A DNA stretch of 53,981 nucleotides from Planomicrobium soli (GTDB taxonomy: Bacteria; Bacillota; Bacilli; Bacillales_A; Planococcaceae). Positions 7,927 to 15,720 of this stretch are shown here, piece after piece; within the stretch, counting starts at the first letter, position 1; each line of letters starts with the position of its first letter. A program made the position numbers and the translations under genes. The stretch is from assembly GCF_003014655.1 (NCBI RefSeq), contig NZ_PYAT01000016.1, forward strand, positions 1 through 53,981, read 5' to 3'. Below the pieces are notes generated by a model that saw nothing but the letters and a program-made list of their open reading frames with translations, was not told the DNA's origin and ran no database searches.

Positions 7927-8800
7927 AACATTAACACGCCATTTTAGAGAAAGCTTGAAAAGCTTAGGCCGCAACAGCTGGATGACATTTGCCTCTGTCA
8001 GCGCTGTTACTGTCACTTTGCTCCTAGTCGGTGTATTCGTTTTGATCATGATGAACCTAAATAAAGTAGCCGATGATTTAGAAAATGATGTTGAAATAAA
8101 AACATTCGTTTCTTTAGAGGCGGATGATGCTAGAATAGAAGAAATACAAAAAACAATCCAATCCATGCCGGGTGTTGAATCCGTAACTTTTTCGACAAAA
8201 GAACAAGAATTGACTGATTTGGTTCTTGATTTTGGGGATGAGCTAAGCTTGTTTCAGCAAAGCAACCCATTGTTTGATGTCTTCTATATAAAAGCTTCGG
8301 AACCTCAAAAAACACAAGAAGTAGCGACTGAAATAGCAAAAATAGAAAATATCGAAGACGTGAAATACGGCGAAGGCAAGATTGAAAAGCTGTTCAACGT
8401 ATTAAATACGGGACGGAATGTCGGTTTAGTCTTGATTCTGGCATTGCTGTTTACCGCTATGTTCTTAATTTCTAATACAATACGGATCACGATTGTAGCT
8501 AGACGCCATGAAATTGAAATCATGAAGCTAGTGGGCGCAACCAACTGGTTTGTCCGTATTCCGTTTATTTTAGAAGGCATGTGGCTAGGGCTCTTGGGGT
8601 CGATTATTCCGATTGCGCTCGTATCTACCCTCTATTATAAAGTAACTGATTTTGCAAAACCTAAGCTAAGTGGTGAAATGATTCAACTGCTTGATTTAAC
8701 TCCGTTCATTTATCAAGTGAGTGTATTGATTTTGGTAATGGGCGTGTTTATCGGAATCTGGGGCAGCTTTATGTCCATCCGGAAATTCTTACGCGTATAA
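7916..8800 (+). CDS. ftsX: Cell-division ABC transporter permease FtsX
   Basis: FtsX is the membrane subunit of FtsEX. The start is placed at ATG 7916, 7 bases after GGAGGTGA; an upstream in-frame GTG at 7904 overlaps that ribosome binding site. The 294-residue protein has the conserved N-terminal segment R-x-S-L-K-S-L-G-R-N-S-W-M-T-F before TM1 (about 20-43), a large extracellular loop (about 45-165) that contacts the hydrolase, and three C-terminal TM segments (about 165-190, 215-240, 260-285) of the MacB/FtsX fold. It overlaps ftsE and is followed by a secreted M23 hydrolase, the likely partner. Confidence 0.96.
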   Translation: MKARTLTRHFRESLKSLGRNSWMTFASVSAVTVTLLLVGVFVLIMMNLNKVADDLENDVEIKTFVSLEADDARIEEIQKTIQSMPGVESVTFSTKEQELTDLVLDFGDELSLFQQSNPLFDVFYIKASEPQKTQEVATEIAKIENIEDVKYGEGKIEKLFNVLNTGRNVGLVLILALLFTAMFLISNTIRITIVARRHEIEIMKLVGATNWFVRIPFILEGMWLGLLGSIIPIALVSTLYYKVTDFAKPKLSGEMIQLLDLTPFIYQVSVLILVMGVFIGIWGSFMSIRKFLRV

Positions 8801-8813
8801 GGGAAGTAATTTG

Positions 8814-8918
8814 CTCTGTTAAAGGTTATTGTTGATTTTTTTAGAAGGAACAAAGGATACGCGCTTTTTTTGAGAAGAGCGCGATTCCCTTCAAAATCAA
8901 TAACTTCATTTAACAGAG
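8814..8918 (+). repeat. Long nested imperfect hairpin between ftsX and the M23 gene
   Basis: The outer arms CTCTGTTAAA (8814-8823) and TTTAACAGAG (8909-8918) pair perfectly. Inside them GGTTATTG...GATTTT pairs with AAAATCAATAACTT, then AGAAGG with CCCTTC, and an innermost CGCGCT / AGCGCG stem (8860-8865 with 8878-8883). T runs follow both the 5' arm of the inner stem and the outer stem (TTTTT after 8918). It could be an attenuator or terminator, or a decayed inverted-repeat element. Confidence 0.7.
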
Positions 8919-8981
8919 TTTTTGGATTAAAAAGAGATAGAGAGATAGGCAAAGAACGAAAGCCGAAAGGGGAACACGAAC

Positions 8982-10301
8982 TTGAGCTCGAAATCGAAAT
9001 GGATGTTGTCAGGTATTTCGTCGGTGTTAGCTTTATCTATTTTATTGCCGACAGCTGCAAATGCGGACAAATTAAGTGACTTGGAACGAAAGCAGCAAGA
9101 AGCTCAGCATCATAAACATGAATTGACTTCTGATATAAGCAAAAAAACAGAGAAAATGGCTAAAAACGCATTAAAGCTGGAAGAGATTATGGGGAAAATC
9201 GAGGATTTAAACCATAAAATTGAAGAAACAAAAGCCAAAATTGATAGTGTACAGGCTGATATAGATTATACAAAAGCTGAAATCGATGAATTGAGAAAGT
9301 CGATTGAAGAACTTGAACGCAAAATAGCAGAACGTGATCAATTGCTGCAAGAACGCGCCCGCGCCATTCAATTAAGCGGCGGATCAGTCGACTATGTAGA
9401 CGTACTGCTTGGAGCGAACAACTTTGTTGATTTTATTGACCGGTTTTCAGCTGTTAACACATTGATTGAAGCGGATCGCGAAATCATGCGTGAACAAGCA
9501 GCTGACAAAAAGCTATTGGCAGAACAAAAAGTGCAAGTCGAAAGAAAACTTGCTGAGCAGGAGCAACGGCGTATAGAATTGGTTTCCCTTAATGATAAAT
9601 TGAATGGCCAAAAGAAAGAACAGGCAGGTCTTGTAGAAGAACTGAAAGCCGAGCAAAAGCAATTGTCCAAAGAAAAGTCGCAATTGGTGCAGCAACGCAA
9701 TGAAGCAATCAGCGTCAGCTCAGACTTGGAAAAGCAGATTGAAAAAGAACAAAACCGCCTTGCAGAACTAGCTCGCAAAGCGGAAGAAGCACGCCAGCAA
9801 AAGCTTGCAGCTGAACGCAAAGCAGCAGCTCAGAAAGCACGCAATTCAAGTTCGTCTGCATCTTCTTACACAGCACCCGCAAGAGTTATAAATTCAGGAT
9901 TCATCACGCCAACTTCAGGCCGTTATACATCTAGATTTGGCTGGCGCAATATAGGCGATGGGCCTGAATTCCATCAAGGAGTGGACATTGCAAATAGTAT
10001 TGGTACGACTGTTAAAGCAGCGGCCAGCGGCTATGTATCATTTGCTGGCAATATGGGCGGTTATGGCAATGTGGTAATCCTAACCCATTCGATTAACGGA
10101 CAAACCCATGCAACGGTTTACGCTCATTTAAATTCAATTGATGTTTCTGCAGGGCAAGAAGTATCACAGGGGCAGCGTGTTGGCGGATTAGGCAACTCTG
10201 GCCGTTCAACTGGGCCACACCTACATTTTGAAATTCATGTTGGTCCATGGAATGGCGCACGTACTAACGCAGTCAATCCTGCTTCATTTGTATCCCTATA
10301 A
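8982..10301 (+). CDS. Secreted coiled-coil M23 (LytM) peptidoglycan hydrolase, probable FtsEX partner
   Basis: Start is TTG 8982, with AAAGGGG 9 bases upstream; the next ATG (9003) would remove the charged n-region of the signal peptide. The 439 residues comprise a signal peptide (1-28, cleavage after ANA), a long charged coiled coil (about 29-285), a Ser-rich linker and a C-terminal M23/LytM domain (about 310-437). The zinc and catalytic residues are present: His331 and Asp335 (H-x-x-x-D) and the HLH of GPHLHFE at 413-415. The enzyme should therefore cut peptidoglycan itself, unlike Escherichia coli EnvC whose LytM site is degenerate. The coiled coil resembles EnvC, PcsB and CwlO, which are controlled by FtsEX; adjacency to ftsX supports the same role here. 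It replaces ctpB at this position in Bacillus subtilis. Confidence 0.9.
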   Translation: MSSKSKWMLSGISSVLALSILLPTAANADKLSDLERKQQEAQHHKHELTSDISKKTEKMAKNALKLEEIMGKIEDLNHKIEETKAKIDSVQADIDYTKAEIDELRKSIEELERKIAERDQLLQERARAIQLSGGSVDYVDVLLGANNFVDFIDRFSAVNTLIEADREIMREQAADKKLLAEQKVQVERKLAEQEQRRIELVSLNDKLNGQKKEQAGLVEELKAEQKQLSKEKSQLVQQRNEAISVSSDLEKQIEKEQNRLAELARKAEEARQQKLAAERKAAAQKARNSSSSASSYTAPARVINSGFITPTSGRYTSRFGWRNIGDGPEFHQGVDIANSIGTTVKAAASGYVSFAGNMGGYGNVVILTHSINGQTHATVYAHLNSIDVSAGQEVSQGQRVGGLGNSGRSTGPHLHFEIHVGPWNGARTNAVNPASFVSL

Positions 10302-10307
10302 TCTTAA

Positions 10308-10342
10308 ACGGCCGGCATCTTCGAGATGCCGGCCGTTTTTTT
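10308..10342 (+). terminator. Rho-independent terminator of the M23 hydrolase gene
   Basis: A perfect 13-bp GC-rich stem (ACGGCCGGCATCT / AGATGCCGGCCGT) with a TCG loop followed by seven T. Confidence 0.95.
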
Positions 10343-10421
10343 AGAAGGGAAATCATTGCATCATTAGTGGAATGTTTAGGGGGTTCTATCGTATGATGAA
10401 GAAGAACGGAGTGAAGAAAAA

Positions 10422-10997
10422 ATGCCGAAAAGAATAATTGGCTTATTGCTGATGGCTGTTATGATAGGAATTGTGATTTCTGGAATTGTAAAAAATAATA
10501 TAGAACAAAATGAATCTCTTGAAACAATGTCTGTCGGTACTGACGTGGAGTTTTTGGCTACAAAAGAAGGGCTGGCGCCAGGTGAAGTCGCCCCAGATTT
10601 TGAACTGACTACATTATCAGGGGAAGCGGTAAAGTTATCAGATTACAAGGGGAAAAAAGTGATATTAAATTTTTGGGCAACGTGGTGCCCTCCTTGCAAA
10701 GCAGAAATGCCGCTTATGCAAAATTACTATGATGATGCAAAAGAAGAAAATGTGGAAATCTTAGCCGTCAATTTAACGACAGAAGACCGGGGGATTGACA
10801 AAATTACGGAATTTGTAAGAGCTCATAACCTGACATTCCCTGTTCCGATGGATAAAGAAGGTGATATTGGCTCTATTTACCAAGCTATTACAATACCGAC
10901 TTCTTATATGATCGATACAGAAGGCCGTGTCCAAAAGAAACATATTGGCCCAATGGACGAGAAAGTAATGAAGGATTATATTGCCAATTTACAATAA
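10422..10997 (+). CDS. ResA/TlpA-family membrane-anchored thiol-disulfide oxidoreductase
   Basis: This 191-residue protein has one N-terminal TM anchor (about 4-23) and an extracytoplasmic thioredoxin fold (about 55-190). The redox motif WCPPC (Cys89, Cys92) and the cis-proline (TIPTS, Pro159) are present, and APDFEL at 57-62 is typical of the TlpA/ResA/StoA group. Members reduce apocytochrome c cysteines before haem attachment or act in spore cortex synthesis; which applies is not decidable here, although the nearby cccB encodes a c-type cytochrome. The ATG follows GGAGTGAAG. It is closely followed (12 bases) by a PLP-dependent sulfur enzyme, suggesting co-transcription. Confidence 0.88.
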   Translation: MPKRIIGLLLMAVMIGIVISGIVKNNIEQNESLETMSVGTDVEFLATKEGLAPGEVAPDFELTTLSGEAVKLSDYKGKKVILNFWATWCPPCKAEMPLMQNYYDDAKEENVEILAVNLTTEDRGIDKITEFVRAHNLTFPVPMDKEGDIGSIYQAITIPTSYMIDTEGRVQKKHIGPMDEKVMKDYIANLQ

Positions 10998-11009
10998 GGA
11001 GATGTGGTT

Positions 11010-12116
11010 ATGAAGTCATTTGAAACAATGTCAGTCCAGACGGCAAAAGCGGAGGGAAGAGTTATCCAACCAAAAGTGATGCCTGTCTACCAAACATCCG
11101 CTTTCTCTTTTTCTTCCTTAGAGGAAATGGAAGGCTACTATGAAGGAAACGGAACTTACCTATATTCCAGAACTGCTAATCCAAATACTGATGCACTTGG
11201 GCAAACGGTCGCCGATCTAGAAAAGGCACCTAAAGGGATAGCAGCATCTTCCGGGATGGCTGCGATACTTGCCGGTACTCTGGCAGTTGTTCAAACTGGC
11301 GACCATGTGCTGGCGGCAGAAGATGTTTATGGAGGCACTTTTCTTTTGTTGAAGGAAGAGCTTTTGCGAATGGGCATCCATGTCCACTTTGCTGATTTCA
11401 AAGATACGAAAGCAATTGAACAGCAGCTGATTGATTATCCGGAAGTGAAATTGGTGATCAGCGAGTCTATCACGAATCCATTTTTACGGGTGGAAAATAT
11501 TGAAGGACTCTGCGGAATTGCAAAACAATATGGCGTAAAAGTATTGATCGATAATACGTTCGCTACGCCATATACCATACAGCCTTTTATACATGGTGCC
11601 GATTTAGTCGTCCACAGCGCGACAAAGTATTTAGGCGGACATGGAGACGTTACAGCGGGTGTTTTGGTGGGGCACGGAGACTTGATCGAACAAGCAGAAA
11701 AACGGATTGTCAATTTCGGCATGAATTTAAGTCCGTATGAAGCTTGGCTGACGATCAGAGGCATAAAAACCTTAGCTCTGCGCATGAAAGCCCAGACGGA
11801 AAATGCGATGGCCATTGCAGCGTTTCTGGAAGAAAAACTGCGCGTATGGTATCCAGGAAAGGGAGCCATTGTAACTTTTGAGCTTCCAGAGCATGTGGAC
11901 GTCTATCGCTTTTTTTCTTCCCTCGGCTGGATTGGGATTGTGCCGACTCTAGCAGGTGTTGAAACAACTGTTTCTTATCCATACAGCACATCACATCGTG
12001 AATTGACGGATGAAGAAAAACAAAAAGTTGGTGTGACTAAACAGACCGTCCGTTTGTCAGCGGGAATAGAAGGCACCCAAGATATTTTGGATCAGCTTGC
12101 CGCTGCAATCAATTAA
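11010..12116 (+). CDS. Cys/Met-metabolism PLP-dependent enzyme (MetI/MetC/MetB family)
   Basis: The start is set at ATG 11010, 8 bases after AAGGAG; an in-frame GTG at 11004 is too close to it. The 368-residue fold-type I enzyme has the PLP-binding lysine in SATKYLGGHGD (Lys206), the phosphate-binding SSGMAAI segment, and the YSRTANPN motif common to cystathionine gamma-synthases, cystathionine lyases and methionine gamma-lyases. It goes from LRVWYPG directly to KGAIVTFEL, lacking roughly 15-20 residues that many gamma-family members have there; the Bacillus MetI/MetC pair is also short at this point, from memory. Substrate specificity (synthase or lyase) cannot be fixed from sequence. It follows the ResA-like gene by 12 bases. 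Confidence 0.85.
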   Translation: MKSFETMSVQTAKAEGRVIQPKVMPVYQTSAFSFSSLEEMEGYYEGNGTYLYSRTANPNTDALGQTVADLEKAPKGIAASSGMAAILAGTLAVVQTGDHVLAAEDVYGGTFLLLKEELLRMGIHVHFADFKDTKAIEQQLIDYPEVKLVISESITNPFLRVENIEGLCGIAKQYGVKVLIDNTFATPYTIQPFIHGADLVVHSATKYLGGHGDVTAGVLVGHGDLIEQAEKRIVNFGMNLSPYEAWLTIRGIKTLALRMKAQTENAMAIAAFLEEKLRVWYPGKGAIVTFELPEHVDVYRFFSSLGWIGIVPTLAGVETTVSYPYSTSHRELTDEEKQKVGVTKQTVRLSAGIEGTQDILDQLAAAIN

Positions 12117-12200
12117 CTGAAAAAGAAGTGCAGAATACGGAGAATCTTTGATACAATGGTAAGAAACGTGTGTTGCCGGTGATGGGAAGGTGTTAATAAC

Positions 12201-13358
12201 GTGATAATGGATGTATTGCTCGACATAGGAAGGTTTTTTATCAATCCGGTTTTTTACATAGCGCTAATAGCCGCGATTCTTCTCGGATATTTTCGGGTGA
12301 AAAAAGAACGGAAAGAGTTTAGGACACGGATAGTCTGGGGTTGGACAGAGCTCGGTGGTTTATTAAAAGAAGGATTTTTATTTGCAGTTGGATTGTCCAT
12401 CTTGATTGCAGGACTTGGTCTAGTAGTGCCAACGGAATGGCTTATTGCGTTAAGCATCGTCACCCTAATATTGCTTATTTCTGGTCTTTACCAAATAGGT
12501 TCATTCATTTATTTGTCAACAGCAGCCGTGCTTTTAGGCTGGTTGATGCAAAAAAACGATTGGGCTATTGACCTCGGCTTTTTCCGGTTCGACGGCTACT
12601 CTTTATCGTGGAACTGGCTGCTTCCGGTCGCCTTGATTACAGGGATTGTGGTTTTGATTGAAGGCTGGCTGGTCAGAAAATATGGCGCCGCTTCTTCTTC
12701 ACCGAGACTGGAAAAATCCCCAAGGGGAATGATGGCTGCCCTTTACCAAACAAAACGGTTATGGCTAATTCCTGTTTTATTTGTTGTACCGGGTTCATTA
12801 GTGGAGTCTTATGCACCCTACTGGCCGCAATTGCCAATTGGGGAAAGTTCTTTCTCATTTATTTTATTTCCCCTTGTTTTCGGTTTTCAAAATCGCGCAC
12901 GAAAAACCTTGCCGATCTATTTCTTTCCGCGAATCGGTAAGTTTATCATGATAGCCGGAGGAGCGGTTGTCCTCTTATCGTTAGGGGCGTTCCTGTGGAA
13001 GCCGATGGCGTTAGCAGCACTGATTGTTGGTACATTGGCGCATTTAGCAATCACTATTTACTTTACTGTCAAAGAACGCCAAGGAAATCACGCGGTCACT
13101 CCTCAAGCCGTGGGAGTAATGATTGTCGATGTACTGCCGGATTCGCCTGCCGATAAAATGGGCTTGATCCGCGGTGAAGTGATTCGTAAAGTAAATGGGT
13201 TAACGGTTACAAACGAATCGGAGCTTTATGAGGCGATTCAGGTCAATGCCGCGCATTGCCGTTTGGAAGTGCTGGACCACAACAGGGAAGTCCGGCTTCG
13301 CCAGCATGTTATCTTCCGGCATGACCATCACCGCTTAGGATTGATTGTAGTAAATTAA
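12201..13358 (+). CDS. minJ: MinJ-like polytopic PDZ protein
   Basis: This 385-residue protein has about eight hydrophobic segments (for example 15-30, 55-75, 80-98, 100-115, 135-155, 190-205, 225-240, 255-300) and a C-terminal PDZ domain (about 300-385, with DVLPDSPADKMGLIRGEVIRK as the carboxylate-binding/helix region split over residues 317-337). This architecture and length match MinJ (YvjD), which bridges DivIVA and MinD to keep division away from the poles and septa. The GTG start at 12201 has AAGGTG 8 bases upstream; the ATG at 12207 would be too distant. It lies downstream of ftsEX and immediately upstream of csbA, consistent with the Bacillus subtilis region. Confidence 0.82.
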   Translation: MIMDVLLDIGRFFINPVFYIALIAAILLGYFRVKKERKEFRTRIVWGWTELGGLLKEGFLFAVGLSILIAGLGLVVPTEWLIALSIVTLILLISGLYQIGSFIYLSTAAVLLGWLMQKNDWAIDLGFFRFDGYSLSWNWLLPVALITGIVVLIEGWLVRKYGAASSSPRLEKSPRGMMAALYQTKRLWLIPVLFVVPGSLVESYAPYWPQLPIGESSFSFILFPLVFGFQNRARKTLPIYFFPRIGKFIMIAGGAVVLLSLGAFLWKPMALAALIVGTLAHLAITIYFTVKERQGNHAVTPQAVGVMIVDVLPDSPADKMGLIRGEVIRKVNGLTVTNESELYEAIQVNAAHCRLEVLDHNREVRLRQHVIFRHDHHRLGLIVVN

Positions 13359-13370
13359 GGAGACAAGAAA

Positions 13371-13628
13371 ATGGACTCGATGTTAACGAAATTTTTATTG
13401 TCTTTATTAGTGCCTGGCTTGCTTGTGGTTCTTTTCACCCGAGTGACTTTCCATCATATAGTCGGATTGGTTTTAACGGTAGCACTGATAGCGGCAGCTG
13501 TTTATGCCGGTTATACAAATACATGGTTTTTATACGTCGTCAATGCCGCATCCCTGACTATTGGATTTTGGTATGCCACCAATATGTTCAACAAACGCAA
13601 AAAAGCCGAAACTCATGAAAATGAGTGA
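13371..13628 (+). CDS. csbA: CsbA family small membrane protein (DUF2198)
   Basis: This 85-residue protein has about three TM segments (6-22, 28-47, 52-70) and a charged tail (NKRKKAETHENE). It resembles CsbA, a stress-regulon membrane protein of unknown function encoded just upstream of uvrBA in Bacillus subtilis. The start has AAGGAG 8 bases upstream and follows minJ by 12 bases, so they are likely one transcript. The last codons form one arm of the bidirectional terminator shared with azlD. uvrB does not follow here; instead azlDC is found in convergent orientation. Confidence 0.78.
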   Translation: MDSMLTKFLLSLLVPGLLVVLFTRVTFHHIVGLVLTVALIAAAVYAGYTNTWFLYVVNAASLTIGFWYATNMFNKRKKAETHENE

Positions 13629-13638
13629 CGGCTTTTTT
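13599..13638. terminator. Bidirectional terminator between csbA and azlD
   Basis: AAAAAAGCCG...ACTCAT pairs with ATGAGT...CGGCTTTTTT around a 4-base loop, with A and T tracts on both sides, so it can serve both convergent genes. It overlaps the csbA stop codon. Confidence 0.88.
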
Positions 13639-13650
13639 CTTTGAGGAAAA

Positions 13651-13956
13651 TCAAAAAAGCAAACTATAAATCGACAATACAGCAATCGAACCTAACACAA
13701 CAGTCATCACATTGGCGCCGGTAAAGGCAATGCCAAATGCTGCAACCGCACCTATAACGCCAAACCAGATATTTTCTTGGATAAAAAAGATGGCAGGAAA
13801 GATCAAAGCGCCTAGAACTGCGTATGGGATGTTTCGAAGAACGTGCTGTATAGGTAGTGGAAGTTCACGCCCTTCTAACAATGTTAAAGGAATAGCTCGC
13901 GGAAGGTAAGTCACTGCCGCCATCCCAAGAATCATCCACCAATACCAAGTTTCCAT
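13651..13956 (-). CDS. azlD: AzlD-like branched-chain amino acid export subunit
   Basis: This 101-residue protein has four predicted TM helices with the signature YLPRAIPLTLLEGR near residues 17-30 that typifies the small AzlD subunit. With AzlC it forms a two-component exporter of branched-chain amino acids and analogues such as 4-azaleucine. The ATG overlaps the azlC stop (TAATG), showing translational coupling. GAGGTGAAAT upstream is the ribosome binding site. Confidence 0.9.
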   Translation of the reverse strand: METWYWWMILGMAAVTYLPRAIPLTLLEGRELPLPIQHVLRNIPYAVLGALIFPAIFFIQENIWFGVIGAVAAFGIAFTGANVMTVVLGSIAVLSIYSLLF

Positions 13957-14648
13957 TACGATTTCACCTCTTTTGGAGAAATAAGTTCAATAAGGACTGC
14001 CGAGACCAGAGTGGAGACCATAATGGCCCAACCAGTCGAAAGCCACCCGGTAAAATAAAAAAATGAGTTGGTGAGTGCAGCAATGGCTGCCAAGCTGACC
14101 ACTTTTCGATTGCCCCGCATTGAAGGGACGAGCAATCCAACGAACATGGCATATAGCGCAATCGACATTGATGCCTGCAGAAACTGTGGCAGATTGGCGC
14201 CAATCAAATGTCCGATTGCCGTAAAGATGACCCAACTGCCATAAGAAATGAGGATGACACCAGCAGCGAAGGGTGTTCGAAGCTTGCCGCCTTTTTGGGT
14301 AGCTAATACTGAAAATGACTCATCCGTAATGCCAAAAGCATATAATGCTTTTTTCCAACGGGCATCCGGTTGCATCTTTTCATTGAGCGCAGCCGTCATT
14401 AAAAAGTGGCGGATGTTAACGATGAACGTATTCAATACAATCACTGCAGGAGCTACACCCGCTGCTATCAATGACAATGAAATGTATTGCGCAGCGCCTG
14501 CAAAAACAAAAATACTCATAGCTGTCGCTTCAATGATGGAAAGCCCTGTTGTTTTTGCAAGCAAACCGAAAGTTAAAGCTATTGGGAAATACCCGATTGC
14601 AATACTCGTCCCGGCTTTCAGCCCGGCGGTGAATCCACGTGTGTCCAA
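13956..14648 (-). CDS. azlC: AzlC-like branched-chain amino acid exporter
   Basis: This 230-residue membrane protein carries the AzlC family hallmarks: GYFPIALTFGLLA (19-31), FAGAAQYISLSL (48-59), NIRHFLMTAAL (77-87) and GITDESFSVL (110-119). It has about five to six TM segments and is the large subunit of the AzlCD exporter. The start is TTG 14648 with GGAGAG upstream; no in-frame ATG lies nearby. The operon azlC-azlD is convergent with csbA and divergent from the VTT gene. No Lrp-type regulator (AzlB) is adjacent. Confidence 0.92.
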   Translation of the reverse strand: MDTRGFTAGLKAGTSIAIGYFPIALTFGLLAKTTGLSIIEATAMSIFVFAGAAQYISLSLIAAGVAPAVIVLNTFIVNIRHFLMTAALNEKMQPDARWKKALYAFGITDESFSVLATQKGGKLRTPFAAGVILISYGSWVIFTAIGHLIGANLPQFLQASMSIALYAMFVGLLVPSMRGNRKVVSLAAIAALTNSFFYFTGWLSTGWAIMVSTLVSAVLIELISPKEVKS

Positions 14649-15016
14649 ATGACTCTCTCCTTATGTACGAGTATTTCTCTTTTCCAAATAGGGCTAAAGA
14701 GTGTAAAGTAATGATTAACATGTATCATGCACTAAATGATTCCAGAAAGAGAAGCTTTAAGCCCAGTGCTTGTTCAAACTGGCGGTTTCAGCGACTTACT
14801 TTAAGCAACATAAGTCAATGATACTGTATTTTCAGTTTAACACTTGCCTTCTTTGAAAAAAAGGAACCGCCTAAAATAAGTATATTTGCTTAGTACTATT
14901 TTTGTACCAGCAGTACGTATTTTAACTCTATTTATTAAAAGGAATGCATTATAAATAAAAAGAAATATGCTTTTAAGCACGATAATTAAAATTAATCAAT
15001 TAAAGGATGAGCTAGA
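14649..15016. other. Divergent intergenic region azlC / VTT gene, no gene seen
   Basis: The 368 bases hold the azlC ribosome binding site at the left and AAGGATG of the next gene at the right. The sequence is A/T-rich, especially 14860-15005. No ORF with a ribosome binding site, no terminator and no convincing -35/-10 pair was found, though two divergent promoters must lie here. Confidence 0.6.
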
Positions 15017-15646
15017 ATGATGGATATCGTTTCGTGGGAAAATATATATGAGTTGACTCAGTCGTATCGGGCATTAGGGCCGATTATCGGATTTTTGCTT
15101 CCTTTTCTTGAGTCGTTTCTTCCCTTTTTGCCTTTATTTGCTTTTGTAGTAGCAAATGCCACAGCCTACGGTTTTTGGTTCGGGTTTCTTCTATCATGGG
15201 CAGGAACCGTGGCAGGATCATATGCGGTATTTTTGATAATCCGTAAATTTGGCCAAGCCCGTTTCTTAAATTTTATGACTCGTCACAAAAGAGTCCAGCG
15301 GCTCATTCATTGGGTGGAGCGAACTGGCTTCGGCCCGCTCTTCTTAATTATTTGTTTTCCTTTTACACCTTCTGCACTTGTGAATTTGGTTGCTGGACTG
15401 GCAAATATAAGAAAACATTATTATTTGGGAACGCTCATGGCCGGAAAATTTGTCATGGTTTTTATTGTCACTTTTGTTGGGCATGACATCCAAGCCCTCT
15501 TTACCCAACCGCTTCGTACAGCTATTGTTGTGCTGCTTATTGCTTCCCTGTATATTGGCGGAAAAATTCTTGAAAATCAAATGAATAAAAAAGCTGAAGC
15601 AGAATTTCGCAGAATAAGAGCAGAACGCAGCAAAGAGCAACCGTAA
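15017..15646 (+). CDS. TVP38/TMEM64-type VTT-domain membrane protein (YhjE-like)
   Basis: This 209-residue polytopic protein has the VTT (DedA/TVP38) core: ESFLPFLPLFAFVVANA (32-48), a glycine-rich GTVAGSYAVFLIIRKFG segment, the FGPLFLIICFPFTPSALVNLVAG motif around residues 105-127, and further TM helices to about 185, ending in a basic cytoplasmic tail. Family members move or scramble lipids; the particular role is unknown. Either ATG 15017 or the adjacent 15020 could be used (AAGGATG upstream). In Bacillus subtilis yhjE, of the same family, also lies upstream of addBA, so this is probably its orthologue. Confidence 0.82.
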   Translation: MMDIVSWENIYELTQSYRALGPIIGFLLPFLESFLPFLPLFAFVVANATAYGFWFGFLLSWAGTVAGSYAVFLIIRKFGQARFLNFMTRHKRVQRLIHWVERTGFGPLFLIICFPFTPSALVNLVAGLANIRKHYYLGTLMAGKFVMVFIVTFVGHDIQALFTQPLRTAIVVLLIASLYIGGKILENQMNKKAEAEFRRIRAERSKEQP

Positions 15647-15687
15647 AACAACTGCAGTGGATTTTATAAAAGTTTTCCTTTAAAATA

Positions 15688-15701
15688 AGAACAAATGTTC
15701 T
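15688..15701 (+). promoter_or_regulatory. Candidate LexA (SOS) box upstream of addBA
   Basis: AGAACAAATGTTCT is a near-perfect palindrome of the form GAAC-N4-GTTC, the Gram-positive LexA/DinR core. It lies 20 bases before the addB start codon, next to a possible -10 (TAAAAT, 15681-15686), so bound LexA would block transcription. Confidence 0.6.
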
Positions 15702-15720
15702 TAAGTGGAGAGGTGATTAT

